This document shows positions 24,809 to 33,317 of a stretch of DNA of 64,000 bases, in pieces. The DNA is from Defluviicoccus sp. (GTDB lineage Bacteria; Pseudomonadota; Alphaproteobacteria; MPNO01): positions 1-64,000 of the forward strand of contig JAPPIT010000038.1 of the NCBI GenBank assembly GCA_028820505.1, written 5' to 3'. Under the pieces are notes generated by a model. It saw only the letters and a list, made by a program, of their open reading frames with translations, did not search any database and was not told where the DNA came from. The translations under genes and the position numbers were made by a program. How positions within the stretch are numbered: the first letter of the stretch is position 1; each line of letters begins with the position of its first letter.

Positions 24809-25882
24809 ATGAAGCCTCGCTCATTCCTGGCTCTTGCCGGCCTGACCGTGCTGGCGGTCATCGCCGCGATTCTCGTCGTGGTAAACCAGCCTGCGCATAC
24901 CACCCTGACCAAGGGCGACGAGAGCGCGTTCGAGGTCCTGACCGAACGCGTCAACGATGCCGCCGAGCTGGTCATCCAGTCGAACGAAGCGACCTTTACC
25001 GTCGTCAGGACCGACACCGGCTGGGGCATGAAGGACAGGGCCAAGTACCCGGTCCACTTCGACAAGGTGAAGACCGCGCTGGTCGGCCTGTCCGAACTCA
25101 AGCTCCTGGAGGCGAAGACCAGCGATCCGTCGCGCTACAAGAGGCTCGAAGTCGAAGAGCCCGATATCGAGGAAGCCCAGTCGGTGCGCTTCGAGATCAA
25201 GGACGCCGACGGCAAGTCGATGGCCTCGGGCCTGGTCGGGCGGCTCAACCCCAACCTGTTCGGCGAAGGCGGCGGCGGCACCTATCTCCGGCGCGGCAAA
25301 GAGGAGCAGTCCTGGCTCGCCGCGGGCGAGGTCTCGCTCGGCAAGACGCGGAACGACTGGATGGTCCGCGACATCGTCGACATCGCGGCGGAGAAAGTCC
25401 GGCGCGCCGCCATCCGCCAGCCCGACGGGGCCGAGATCGTCGTCACCCAGGAAAAGCCCGACAGCGGCGAATACAAGCTGGACGGCGTTCCCGAGGGGCG
25501 CAAGCTCAAGGACTCCGCGGAAGCCAAGAACCTCGCCGGCGGGCTGTGGCGGCTGACCTTCGAGGACGTGAAGCCCGCGGCCGACGTGAAATTCCCGGAA
25601 GAGCCCAATGTCAGCGATTATGAGACCTTCGACGGGCTTAGGGTCCATATCGAAATGACGACGGTGGACGACGTCGTCTGGGGACGGTTCTCCGCCACCG
25701 CCGAGGGCGCGAAAGGCGAAAAGGCGGAAGAGATCCGCAAGAAGGCCGCGGAGATCACCGAGCGGGCGAAAGGCTGGGTCTACGAGCTTTCCGCGGGGGA
25801 AGGCGAGCGGCTGACGACGAAGATCGAGGACATCCTCGAAAAGCCCCAAGAGAAGAAGGAATCGAAAGCCAAGGCAGGCTGA
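24809..25882 (+). CDS. DUF4340 domain protein
   Basis: A 357-residue protein anchored by an N-terminal helix (LALAGLTVLAVIAAILVVV) with a periplasmic DUF4340 region built of repeated strands (VRTDTGWGMKDRAKYPVHFDK, WMVRDIVDIAAEKVRRAAI). The C-terminus is rich in K and E and probably coiled. DUF4340 proteins are habitual partners of GldG-like systems and this one closes the operon. The function is unknown; it may act as a periplasmic sensor or scaffold. Confidence 0.85.
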   Translation: MKPRSFLALAGLTVLAVIAAILVVVNQPAHTTLTKGDESAFEVLTERVNDAAELVIQSNEATFTVVRTDTGWGMKDRAKYPVHFDKVKTALVGLSELKLLEAKTSDPSRYKRLEVEEPDIEEAQSVRFEIKDADGKSMASGLVGRLNPNLFGEGGGGTYLRRGKEEQSWLAAGEVSLGKTRNDWMVRDIVDIAAEKVRRAAIRQPDGAEIVVTQEKPDSGEYKLDGVPEGRKLKDSAEAKNLAGGLWRLTFEDVKPAADVKFPEEPNVSDYETFDGLRVHIEMTTVDDVVWGRFSATAEGAKGEKAEEIRKKAAEITERAKGWVYELSAGEGERLTTKIEDILEKPQEKKESKAKAG

Positions 25883-26010
25883 CCGATTCCCTTTCCATCT
25901 TTCCCCGCAATGACTCCCCGGTTGTTCCAGGCCGGGCCGCCGATTGACTCCTGCCGGGCCGCTCCCGATCATTCCGCCGCGCCCGCGTACACCGCCGGAA
26001 GGCACCGGTC

Positions 26011-27084
26011 ATGAGCGTCCTGTTGCTGCGCCCGGCGGATCTCCAGGGCCTGGTTTCGATGGCCGACGCGATCGACGTCATCGAGCAGGGTTACCGGGAG
26101 GCGGCCGGGTTTCCCGTCATCAACGCGCCGAGGCGCCGGGTCCATTCCCCCGCCGGGGTTCGGGTGAGCAATTTTCCGGGCGGCGTTCACGGCCTCGGCG
26201 TGATCGGCGCGCAGACCCGGGCCGAGCTGGTCGCCCAGACCGAGACCAATCAGCGCTACAGTTTCCGCGGCCCGCCGGTGCACGTGCTGAGCGATTCGGA
26301 GACCGGAGAACTGCTCGCCATCCTGATCGGCGAGATCGACGAGAAGACGCTCGGACCGACCAGCCTGATGGCGTTCCGGACCGCGGCGGCGAGCGGTGTC
26401 GGTTTCCGCCACCTGGTGCGCGAGGACGCGCGCGTCGCGGGGCTGTTCGGGTCGGCCGGGCAGGCGGCGAATCAGCTTCTCGCGCTCCTGACGGTGCGCA
26501 ATATCGAGCGCGTCAGGCTCTACAGCCGCGATCCGGACAACCGGCGGCGCTTCGCCGAGACATACGGCGCCAGGTTCGGCGTCGAGATCGAGCCGGTTTC
26601 CTCGCCGCGGGAGGCGGTCGAGGGCGTCGATGCGGTCGTCGTCGCCACCAACACGAACGTCCCGGTCTTCGACGGCGACTGGCTGGAGCCGGGTCAACAC
26701 GTTACCGGCATCGTCGGCTCCAACATCCAGCTCGTCGAAGGCGGGTTCCTCAAGCGCCGGCGCCGCGAGATCGACGACCGTACGGCCGAACGCGCTGACG
26801 TCATCGTCGCCAATCTCCGGGAGTCCGTGCTGTCGGAACAGCAGGGCGACCTGTTCGAACCGATAGAGCGCGGCCTGATACGCGCGGACGACATCCTCGA
26901 CCTCGGCGATGTCGCTGCGGGCACGGCGCCGGGACGGGTAACGCCCGAACAGATCACATATCACAAGAACAACAACGGCACCGGCGCGTCCGAACTCGCA
27001 CTCGCGGGGCGGACATACGCGCTCGCCAGGGCGGCGGGGCGGGGGGTCGAGATCGACCTCGACCTCGAACCCGCCTTGACCTGA
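26011..27084 (+). CDS. Ornithine cyclodeaminase/mu-crystallin family protein
   Basis: A 357-residue NAD(P)-binding protein of the OCD/mu-crystallin family. The N-terminal dimerisation part (MADAIDVIEQGYREAAGF, APRRRVHSP) precedes a Rossmann fold (VAGLFGSAGQAANQLLALL) and VVVATNTNVPVFDGDWLEPG. Members act as ornithine or lysine cyclodeaminases, alanine dehydrogenases or imine reductases. It is 129 bases from the previous gene and 26 bases from a TSUP permease. Substrate unknown. Confidence 0.87.
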   Translation: MSVLLLRPADLQGLVSMADAIDVIEQGYREAAGFPVINAPRRRVHSPAGVRVSNFPGGVHGLGVIGAQTRAELVAQTETNQRYSFRGPPVHVLSDSETGELLAILIGEIDEKTLGPTSLMAFRTAAASGVGFRHLVREDARVAGLFGSAGQAANQLLALLTVRNIERVRLYSRDPDNRRRFAETYGARFGVEIEPVSSPREAVEGVDAVVVATNTNVPVFDGDWLEPGQHVTGIVGSNIQLVEGGFLKRRRREIDDRTAERADVIVANLRESVLSEQQGDLFEPIERGLIRADDILDLGDVAAGTAPGRVTPEQITYHKNNNGTGASELALAGRTYALARAAGRGVEIDLDLEPALT

Positions 27085-27109
27085 CACCCGGCACCCGAAT
27101 TCGACAGGG

Positions 27110-27847
27110 ATGCCGGGGCTCGATATCGACGCGGCGCAGGCTGCCGCGCTCCTGCTGGCGGCGACGGTCGCGGGCGTGTTGCGCGGCTTTTCGGGCTTCG
27201 GCGCGGCGCTGGTGCTGGCACCTGTCGTCAGCATCATCGTCGGCACCCATGTCGCGGTCCCGGCGATCCTGCTCGCGATCTTCGCCACCACGGTCCAGCT
27301 TTTCGCGCCCGCCTGGCCGCATGTCCGCTGGTCGGACCAGTTCGCGCTGTCGGTGCCGGGCTGCATCGGGGTGCCCGCGGGGGTGCTGCTGCTGCTCTAT
27401 CTCGATCCCGAGCTGATGCGCCGCGCCATTTCGGCGATCACCGCCCTGATCGCGCTGTTCCTGCTGAGCGGATGGCGCTCCAGCCGCCCGCCGACCCGCT
27501 TCGGCGCGGCGTCGATGGGGGCCCTCGGCGGGGTGCTGTCCGGCGCCGCGTCGATCGGCGGCCCGCCGGTGATCGCCTATCTGCTGGCCGGGCCGGGCAG
27601 CCACACCCAGACCCGGGCGACCCTGATCTACTATTTCGCCTTCACCCAGGCGGCCTCCCTGATCATGTTCTGGATCGGCGGGCTGATGAACTGGGAGGTC
27701 CTGGTGACCGCCGCATTGATCGCGCCCGCCCTCGTCGCGGGCACCTGGGCGGGCGCGAAGCTCTTCCATCTGGCGAGCGAACGGACATTCCGTCTCGCCG
27801 CGCTGACGATCCTGCTGCTCGTCGGCGTCTCCACCTTCTTCGCGTGA
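27110..27847 (+). CDS. TSUP (TauE/SafE) family permease, first of tandem pair
   Basis: A 245-residue membrane protein with the two TSUP repeats. The first conserved loop is LRGFSGFGAALVLAPVVS and the second is LSGAASIGGPPVIAYLL. TSUP permeases export or import sulfite, sulfoacetate or other small organosulfur or carboxylate anions. Its stop overlaps the ATG of the second permease (TGATG), so both are made together and may form a heteromer. Confidence 0.88.
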   Translation: MPGLDIDAAQAAALLLAATVAGVLRGFSGFGAALVLAPVVSIIVGTHVAVPAILLAIFATTVQLFAPAWPHVRWSDQFALSVPGCIGVPAGVLLLLYLDPELMRRAISAITALIALFLLSGWRSSRPPTRFGAASMGALGGVLSGAASIGGPPVIAYLLAGPGSHTQTRATLIYYFAFTQAASLIMFWIGGLMNWEVLVTAALIAPALVAGTWAGAKLFHLASERTFRLAALTILLLVGVSTFFA

Positions 27848-28587
27848 TGGCTCACTTCGGCCTCGATGTCTGGGAAATCGCGCTGGTGGCGGCGGCCTTC
27901 GCCGCGTCCGGCATCGTCCGGGGATTCGGCGGCGGGATCGGTGCGAATTTCCTCACCGCGCCGGTGCTCGCCTTGCTGATCGGACCGCGCGAGGCGGTGC
28001 CGATCGTCATGCTGCTCAACATGGTGGGCAATCTGCAGCTGATACCGCAGACGCTGCCCTCGGTGAACTGGCGCGAGGGCTGGCCGATCTTCCTGTTTCC
28101 AATCTTCACGGTACCGTTGGGCGGCTGGCTGCTGTTCACCATCGACGAGGATCTCATGCGCCGTGCGATCGCGGCGGCGGCGCTCGGGTTCTCGCTGCTG
28201 CTGCTCAGCGGCTGGCGCTATCGCGGAGGCCACCGGATCGGCCTCTCCATCGTCACCGGATCGGTGTCGGGCGTTCTGGTCGGCTCGGTCTCGCTCGGCG
28301 GTCCGCCGGCTTTCCTCTACTTGCTGGCCGGCTCCGGCGACGCCGCGACCAACCGGGCGCAGTTCGTGATGTTCGGAACCACCGCCGGAATCGCCGCGCT
28401 GGTCATGTTCACCGCGGCGGGTGCCTACCGGCTCGACACGGTCCTGTTCGCGGCCTTCCTGACGATCCCGGCCGCGGTCGGGATCTGGCTCGGCTCGATA
28501 TTGTTCCGCCGGGCGAGCGAAGACGTGTTCAGGCGGGTCTGCCTGTGGGGTCTGGTCGCGGTCTCGCTCTGCGTGCTGGTGCTGTAG
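27847..28587 (+). CDS. TSUP (TauE/SafE) family permease, second of tandem pair
   Basis: A 246-residue paralogue of the preceding permease with the motifs VRGFGGGIGANFLTAPVLA and LVGSVSLGGPPAFLYLLAG. ATG 27847 overlaps the previous stop codon. It ends 9 bases before the convergent isochorismatase gene. Substrate unknown; a small anion is expected. Confidence 0.87.
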   Translation: MAHFGLDVWEIALVAAAFAASGIVRGFGGGIGANFLTAPVLALLIGPREAVPIVMLLNMVGNLQLIPQTLPSVNWREGWPIFLFPIFTVPLGGWLLFTIDEDLMRRAIAAAALGFSLLLLSGWRYRGGHRIGLSIVTGSVSGVLVGSVSLGGPPAFLYLLAGSGDAATNRAQFVMFGTTAGIAALVMFTAAGAYRLDTVLFAAFLTIPAAVGIWLGSILFRRASEDVFRRVCLWGLVAVSLCVLVL

Positions 28588-28596
28588 CCCCCGCGC

Positions 28597-29355
28597 TCAC
28601 CCCTGTTCGGACATCGGAACGCCGGGCGGAAGGTCGAACAGCCCGTCCGGCAGCGCCTCGATGTACTCGACCGCCTCGTCCGTCGACACGATGTCGGCAT
28701 ATTTCGCGTTCATGTCGCACAGGTTGATCGCGTGGCTCGCCTGCGACCGGTCGAAGCAGCCCTCCTCGACGAGCGTGGTCCTGAAGTTCTCGCTGAACGC
28801 GTCCAGGACGGAGGCGCGGACGCAGCCGCTGGTGGTCGTCCCGACCATGAGGATCGAGTCCGCCTTGAAATTCGTCAGGAAAGAGGAGAGCGGCGTTCCG
28901 TGGAAAGCGCTCGGCTTGAGCTTCTCGATGACGATGTCCTGCGGCCCCGGCGCGATTTCGGGGTTGATCTGGTTGCCGTCGAGGTTGGAGCGCGGATCGT
29001 CGCCGGCACGCCATTCGCCGGTGCGGGTGTTCTTCCACGCCCAGGAGCCGCGGTCCCAGCCGTCGGTCCGCATCGAGGCAGTGGTGTAGATGATCGGGAT
29101 GCCCTTGTTGCGCCCGGCCTCGATCAGCCGCTTGATGTAGCGCATCGATTCCCAGGCGTCCTCGCCGCAGGAGTTCGGCCAGGTCTTGATCGAATCGAGG
29201 ATGGGTTCCGGCCTGTCGCCGGTGAAGTTGTAGTTGACGTCGATGACGACGATGACGGGACGTTCCCCGAACCCGGCGCGGTCGCCATAGCCCGCCGCGT
29301 CGAAGACCTGCTTGTCGCGTTCGGTAAGAAACTGGTTCCAGACGGGTTCCTTCAT
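28597..29355 (-). CDS. Isochorismatase-like (N-carbamoylsarcosine amidase type) hydrolase
   Basis: A 252-residue cysteine hydrolase. The catalytic triad is visible as D39 in VVIDVNYNF, K in IEKLKPSAF and C in GTTTSGCVRAS. The length and the TSGCVRAS motif match N-carbamoylsarcosine amidase and related ureido- or amide-cleaving enzymes better than true isochorismatases. It is cytoplasmic. It is divergent from a VOC protein gene with a 104-base shared promoter region. Confidence 0.88.
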   Translation of the reverse strand: MKEPVWNQFLTERDKQVFDAAGYGDRAGFGERPVIVVIDVNYNFTGDRPEPILDSIKTWPNSCGEDAWESMRYIKRLIEAGRNKGIPIIYTTASMRTDGWDRGSWAWKNTRTGEWRAGDDPRSNLDGNQINPEIAPGPQDIVIEKLKPSAFHGTPLSSFLTNFKADSILMVGTTTSGCVRASVLDAFSENFRTTLVEEGCFDRSQASHAINLCDMNAKYADIVSTDEAVEYIEALPDGLFDLPPGVPMSEQG

Positions 29356-29459
29356 CGTCTTGCCTCCCCGGGGCGGGTTGCGCCATCATGCGGCGAGCAG
29401 CGTAGGCGCGCGAATTTGCCTGCGCAAGAAGGCCGCGCGGACACGGACGGAGGACACCT

Positions 29460-29900
29460 ATGAAGGTCGCCCGCCTCAATCACATCAACATCCGCACCAT
29501 GAAGATGGAGGAGACCAAGGACTTCTATGTCGAGAAGCTCGGCCTCGAAGTCGGTTTTCGCCCGCCCTTCGACGAGCACGGTTACTGGCTCTATGCCGGC
29601 GACATCGCGATCGTGCATTTGTCCTACAGCCGGGAGGACGAGCCGCGTCGCACGCATGCCGAATCGATGGGCGACGGGCTGGATCACATCGGCCTCGACG
29701 CCGAGGGATTCGACGGCATGCTCGACCATCTCCGGCGCACCGGGACGAAATACAATAAGCGCCTCGTCGGCGGCGGCACGATCGCCCAGATCTTCTTCCA
29801 CGACCCGAACGGCGTGCTGGTGGAGCTCGCTTACGACGTCGCCGCGGAAGGCATCGATTCGGAGACCTTCGTGGAGGAGATGGAGGGGGTTCTCCAGTAG
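29460..29900 (+). CDS. VOC family protein (glyoxalase-like)
   Basis: A 146-residue single-chain VOC protein. Candidate metal ligands are H8 (LNHINI), H in LDHIGLD and E in VLVELAYD. It is similar in size to methylmalonyl-CoA epimerase and glyoxalase I, but the motifs do not fix a reaction. ATG 29460 follows GGAGGACACC, a strong ribosome site. Its right-hand neighbour is a gene remnant and then dnaE2 on the opposite strand. Confidence 0.83.
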   Translation: MKVARLNHINIRTMKMEETKDFYVEKLGLEVGFRPPFDEHGYWLYAGDIAIVHLSYSREDEPRRTHAESMGDGLDHIGLDAEGFDGMLDHLRRTGTKYNKRLVGGGTIAQIFFHDPNGVLVELAYDVAAEGIDSETFVEEMEGVLQ

Positions 29901-29910
29901 CGCCGAGCCG

Positions 29911-30084
29911 CTATTTCGGCGGCGGGGGCATCCGCTCGAATTTCTTCGTCGTTTCCGGGTACCGGGTGAACGGCAGCGCCCGGGAGACGAAGACCTCGAT
30001 CTGCGGCTCGACGAAGCCCGCATCGTCGATCGAGCCCGCCTCGATCGACCGGAGCCCCCTTCGCAATTCCGCCGGCAGGGCAGC
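29911..30084 (-). pseudogene. Remnant of a GFA-type (glutathione-dependent formaldehyde-activating) protein, C-terminus only
   Basis: The minus strand encodes about 57 residues with the look of a GFA-family C-terminus: SIEAGSIDDAGFVEPQIEVF, then FVSRALPFTRYPETTKKFER and MPP before a stop. Upstream the frame runs into the dnaE2 gene out of register and the zinc-cysteine N-terminal domain is absent. It appears to be the tail of a gene truncated when the SOS cassette and this neighbour came together. Similarity is judged by eye. Confidence 0.5.
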
Positions 30085-30116
30085 ATCTCGCCCTCGGCAC
30101 CGCGAACGCCGCCCGG

Positions 30117-33100
30117 TCAGTGGAAATCGCGCGACGGGTATTGCCGCCGGTCCTCGCCGGATGGCCGGGCAATCTCGTCGGCGCGGGCGAGCGGCGGCTT
30201 CAGCGGATCCTGGCCGGCGGCGAGCGCCCGAAGGCGGGGGGTGAGGTCTTCCATGCGCCGGGCGACGACGTGGATCACGATCCCCTCGCGCTGCAGCTCG
30301 CCGCTCACCCTGAGGAGGCGGGCCGCCATGACCTCGCGGCGATAGCGCTCGAAAATCTTCGGCCAGACCACGAGGTTGGCGATGCCGGTCTCGTCTTCCA
30401 GCGTGATGAAGATTACCCCCGAGGCGGTGCCCGGGCGCTGGCGGACCAGGGCGATGCCGGCGACCGTGACATTCGCGCCGTTGTCGAGCTCGACCAGGCG
30501 GCCCGCCGGAATGACGCGTTCCTCCGCCAGCCTGCCGCGCATCAGCGCCAGCGGGTGGTCCTTGAGCGACATCCTGATCGCGGCGTAGTCCTGCGAGACC
30601 TCCTCGCCCCGGCTCATCGCCGGAAGCGCGACCGCGGGCTCGGGACGGCGTTCGCCGACGCCGGCGAAAAGGGGGAGCGGCGCGGGGCCGAGCGCGCGGA
30701 CGGCCCAAAGCGCCTGGCGCCGCGTGCGGCCGGTCGAACCGAAGGCATCGGCCCCGGCGAGGGTTTCCAGCACCGGGACCGGGAGCCCGCTGCGGTCCCG
30801 CAGTTCGGCCGGATCGGCGAAAAGGCGGCGGACCGGCCGGTCGCGGGCACCGACGATCGCATCGGCGCTCGCCTTCGCCAGGCCCTTGATCTGGCGAAAA
30901 CCGAGGCGCAGCGCATGCGGCCGGGCGCCGCCTTCCGCCTCTTCGAGCGTGCAGTCCCAGTCCGAATGGTTGACGTCGACCGGGCGGACGGGAACCCCGT
31001 GCTCCCTGGCGTCGCGGACCAGCTGGGCGGGGGCGTAGAAGCCCATCGGCTGGCTGTTGAGGATGGCCGCGGCGAAGACCTCGGGGTAGCGGCATTTGAG
31101 CCAGGCCGAGACGTAGACCAGCAGGGCGAAGGACGCTGCGTGCGATTCCGGAAAGCCGTAATCGCCGAACCCTTCGATCTGGCGGTAGCAGCGCTCAGCG
31201 AAATCGCGCTCGTAGCCGTTCCGGACCATGCCCTCGATCAGCTTGGTCCGGAACTTGCCGATGGTGCCGACATGGCGGAAGGTCGCCATCGCACGGCGCA
31301 GTCGGTCGGCCTCGGACGGGGTGAACCCGGCGGCGACGATCGCGATCTTCATCGCCTGTTCCTGGAACAGCGGCACGCCGAGCGTCTTTTCGAGCACGCC
31401 GCGCAGCGCCTCGGAGGGGAATTCGACCGTCTCCTCGCCGTTCCGGCGGCGCAGATAGGGGTGGACCATGTCGCCCTGGATCGGACCCGGGCGGACGATC
31501 GCGACCTCGATCACCAGGTCGTAGAACGAGCGCGGGCGAAGCCTCGGAAGCATCGTCATCTGGGCCCGGCTCTCGACCTGGAAGACGCCGATCGAATCGG
31601 CCTCGCTCAGCATGTCGTAGACCGCCGGCTCCTCGGCCGGGATGTCGGCGAGTCCGTAATCGATCCCGTAACGGGCGCGCAGCAGGTCGAGCCCCTTGCG
31701 GATGCAGGTCAGCATGCCGAGCCCGAGCACGTCGATCTTGAGCATGCCGAGCGCGTCGAGGTCGTCCTTGTCCCACTCGATGACGGTGCGCTCCTCCATC
31801 GCCGCGTTGGTTATCGGGACGATCTCGGACAGCGGGCCGCGAGTGATGACAAACCCCCCGACATGCTGGGAGAGGTGGCGCGGGAAACCGGTGAGCTCGC
31901 CGGCGAGCTCGATGGTGAGCGCCAACCGCTCGTCGGCCGGGTCGAGACCGACTTCGCGGATGTGGTTCTCGTTGAGCGGGCCCGACCGCCAGCCCCAGAC
32001 CGTGCTGGAGAGTGCGGACAGGGTGTCGAGCGAAAGTCCGAGCGCCTTCCCCACCTCGCGCACCGCGCTCCGTGCGCGGTAGTGGATCACGGTCGCGGCG
32101 AGTCCCGCCCGCTCGCGGCCGTATTTCCGGTAGATGTACTGGACTACCTCCTCGCGGCGCTCGTGCTCGAAGTCGATGTCGATATCGGGCGGCTCGTTGC
32201 GCTCGGCGCTGACGAAGCGCTCGAACAGGAGATCCAGCCGGTTCGGATCGACCGCGGTGATGCCGAGGCAGTAGCAGACCGCCGAGTTGGCCGCCGACCC
32301 CCGGCCCTGGCAGAGGATCCCGCGGCTCCGGGCGAACCGGACGATGTCGTGGACGGTCAGGAAATAAGCCGCGTAGTCGAGCTCGGCGATCAGGTCGAGC
32401 TCGTAGGCGAGCTGGCGGGCGACCGCGTCGGGGACGCCGTCCGGATAGCGGGTTTCCGCGCCCTCCCAGGTCAGGCGCCGCAACGTGCCGTCCGGGGTGT
32501 CGCCGGGGGACCCCTCGTCGTCCGGGTATTCGTAGCGCAGCTCGTCGAGCGAGAAATCGCAGGCGTCCGCGATGGCGACGGTGCGGCGGACGGTGTCCGG
32601 ATGATCGCGAAAAAGCCGCATCATCTCGGAAGCGGGCTTCAGATGGCGCTCGGCGTTGGCGGCGAGGCGGTAACCGGCCTCGTCGATCGTGCAGCGCTCG
32701 CGGATGCAGGTCAGCACGTCGGCGAGGCGGCGCCGGCCGGGCGTGTGCGCATGGACGTCGTTGGTCGCGACCAGCGGCGTTCCGGCACGGGCGGCGATCC
32801 CGGCAAGCCGGTCGATCCGGGCCCGGTCGTCGCCGCGATAGAGGTGGCTCGCGGCGAGGTGGACCGAACTGCCGATGCGGCGGCGCAGCGAGGCCAGGCT
32901 CTCCTCGAAGCCCGGGTCGGGGGCGGCGCCGTCCCCGGGCGGCAGCACGATCAGGATCTGGCCCGTGGCGTGATCGAGCAGGTCGGCAAGCCCGATCTCG
33001 CACGCGCCTTTGGGAGCGCGGCGCCGTCCGATCGTCAGCAGCCGCGAGAGCCGTCCGTAGGCGGCGCGGTCGCGGGGCAGGCAGAGCATGCCGGGCGCAT

Positions 33101-33317
33101 CGGCGAGGTCGAGCCTCGCGCCGACGACGAGCTTCGTGCCGGTCTCCCGCGCGGCGGCATGGGCGCGGACGACACCGGCCAGCGTGTTGCGATCGGTCAC
33201 CGCGACCGCGTGCAGGCCGAGGGCGGACGCCGCCTGCACTAGCTCCCCGGGGTGCGAGGCGCCGCGCAGGAAGGTGAAGTTGGTGGTCGCCTGGAGCTCG
33301 GCATAGGCGACGGTCAT
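30117..33317 (-). CDS. dnaE2: Error-prone DNA polymerase DnaE2 (ImuC)
   Basis: A 1066-residue C-family polymerase of the usual DnaE2 length. The N-terminal PHP domain begins AYAELQATTNFTFLRGASHPGE. The polymerase core includes CQGRGSAANSAVCYCLGIT and the catalytic aspartates in PDIDIDFEHERREEV. The C-terminus has an OB domain (VTVAGIALVRQRPGTASG). The product performs lesion bypass with ImuA and ImuB after DNA damage. The start at 33317 overlaps the imuB stop (ATGA). SOS control is expected through the GTTC-type sites upstream of imuA. Confidence 0.95.
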   Translation of the reverse strand: MTVAYAELQATTNFTFLRGASHPGELVQAASALGLHAVAVTDRNTLAGVVRAHAAARETGTKLVVGARLDLADAPGMLCLPRDRAAYGRLSRLLTIGRRRAPKGACEIGLADLLDHATGQILIVLPPGDGAAPDPGFEESLASLRRRIGSSVHLAASHLYRGDDRARIDRLAGIAARAGTPLVATNDVHAHTPGRRRLADVLTCIRERCTIDEAGYRLAANAERHLKPASEMMRLFRDHPDTVRRTVAIADACDFSLDELRYEYPDDEGSPGDTPDGTLRRLTWEGAETRYPDGVPDAVARQLAYELDLIAELDYAAYFLTVHDIVRFARSRGILCQGRGSAANSAVCYCLGITAVDPNRLDLLFERFVSAERNEPPDIDIDFEHERREEVVQYIYRKYGRERAGLAATVIHYRARSAVREVGKALGLSLDTLSALSSTVWGWRSGPLNENHIREVGLDPADERLALTIELAGELTGFPRHLSQHVGGFVITRGPLSEIVPITNAAMEERTVIEWDKDDLDALGMLKIDVLGLGMLTCIRKGLDLLRARYGIDYGLADIPAEEPAVYDMLSEADSIGVFQVESRAQMTMLPRLRPRSFYDLVIEVAIVRPGPIQGDMVHPYLRRRNGEETVEFPSEALRGVLEKTLGVPLFQEQAMKIAIVAAGFTPSEADRLRRAMATFRHVGTIGKFRTKLIEGMVRNGYERDFAERCYRQIEGFGDYGFPESHAASFALLVYVSAWLKCRYPEVFAAAILNSQPMGFYAPAQLVRDAREHGVPVRPVDVNHSDWDCTLEEAEGGARPHALRLGFRQIKGLAKASADAIVGARDRPVRRLFADPAELRDRSGLPVPVLETLAGADAFGSTGRTRRQALWAVRALGPAPLPLFAGVGERRPEPAVALPAMSRGEEVSQDYAAIRMSLKDHPLALMRGRLAEERVIPAGRLVELDNGANVTVAGIALVRQRPGTASGVIFITLEDETGIANLVVWPKIFERYRREVMAARLLRVSGELQREGIVIHVVARRMEDLTPRLRALAAGQDPLKPPLARADEIARPSGEDRRQYPSRDFH

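Noticed and set aside
22786-25101. A 771-residue open frame opposite the GldG-like gene
   Set aside because: Antisense shadow produced by GC-rich third positions; no domain and no ribosome site.
30120-33242. A 1040-residue open frame opposite dnaE2
   Set aside because: It is antisense to a clear polymerase gene, has the Arg/Asp/Gly/His-heavy composition of high-GC shadow frames and shows no domain.
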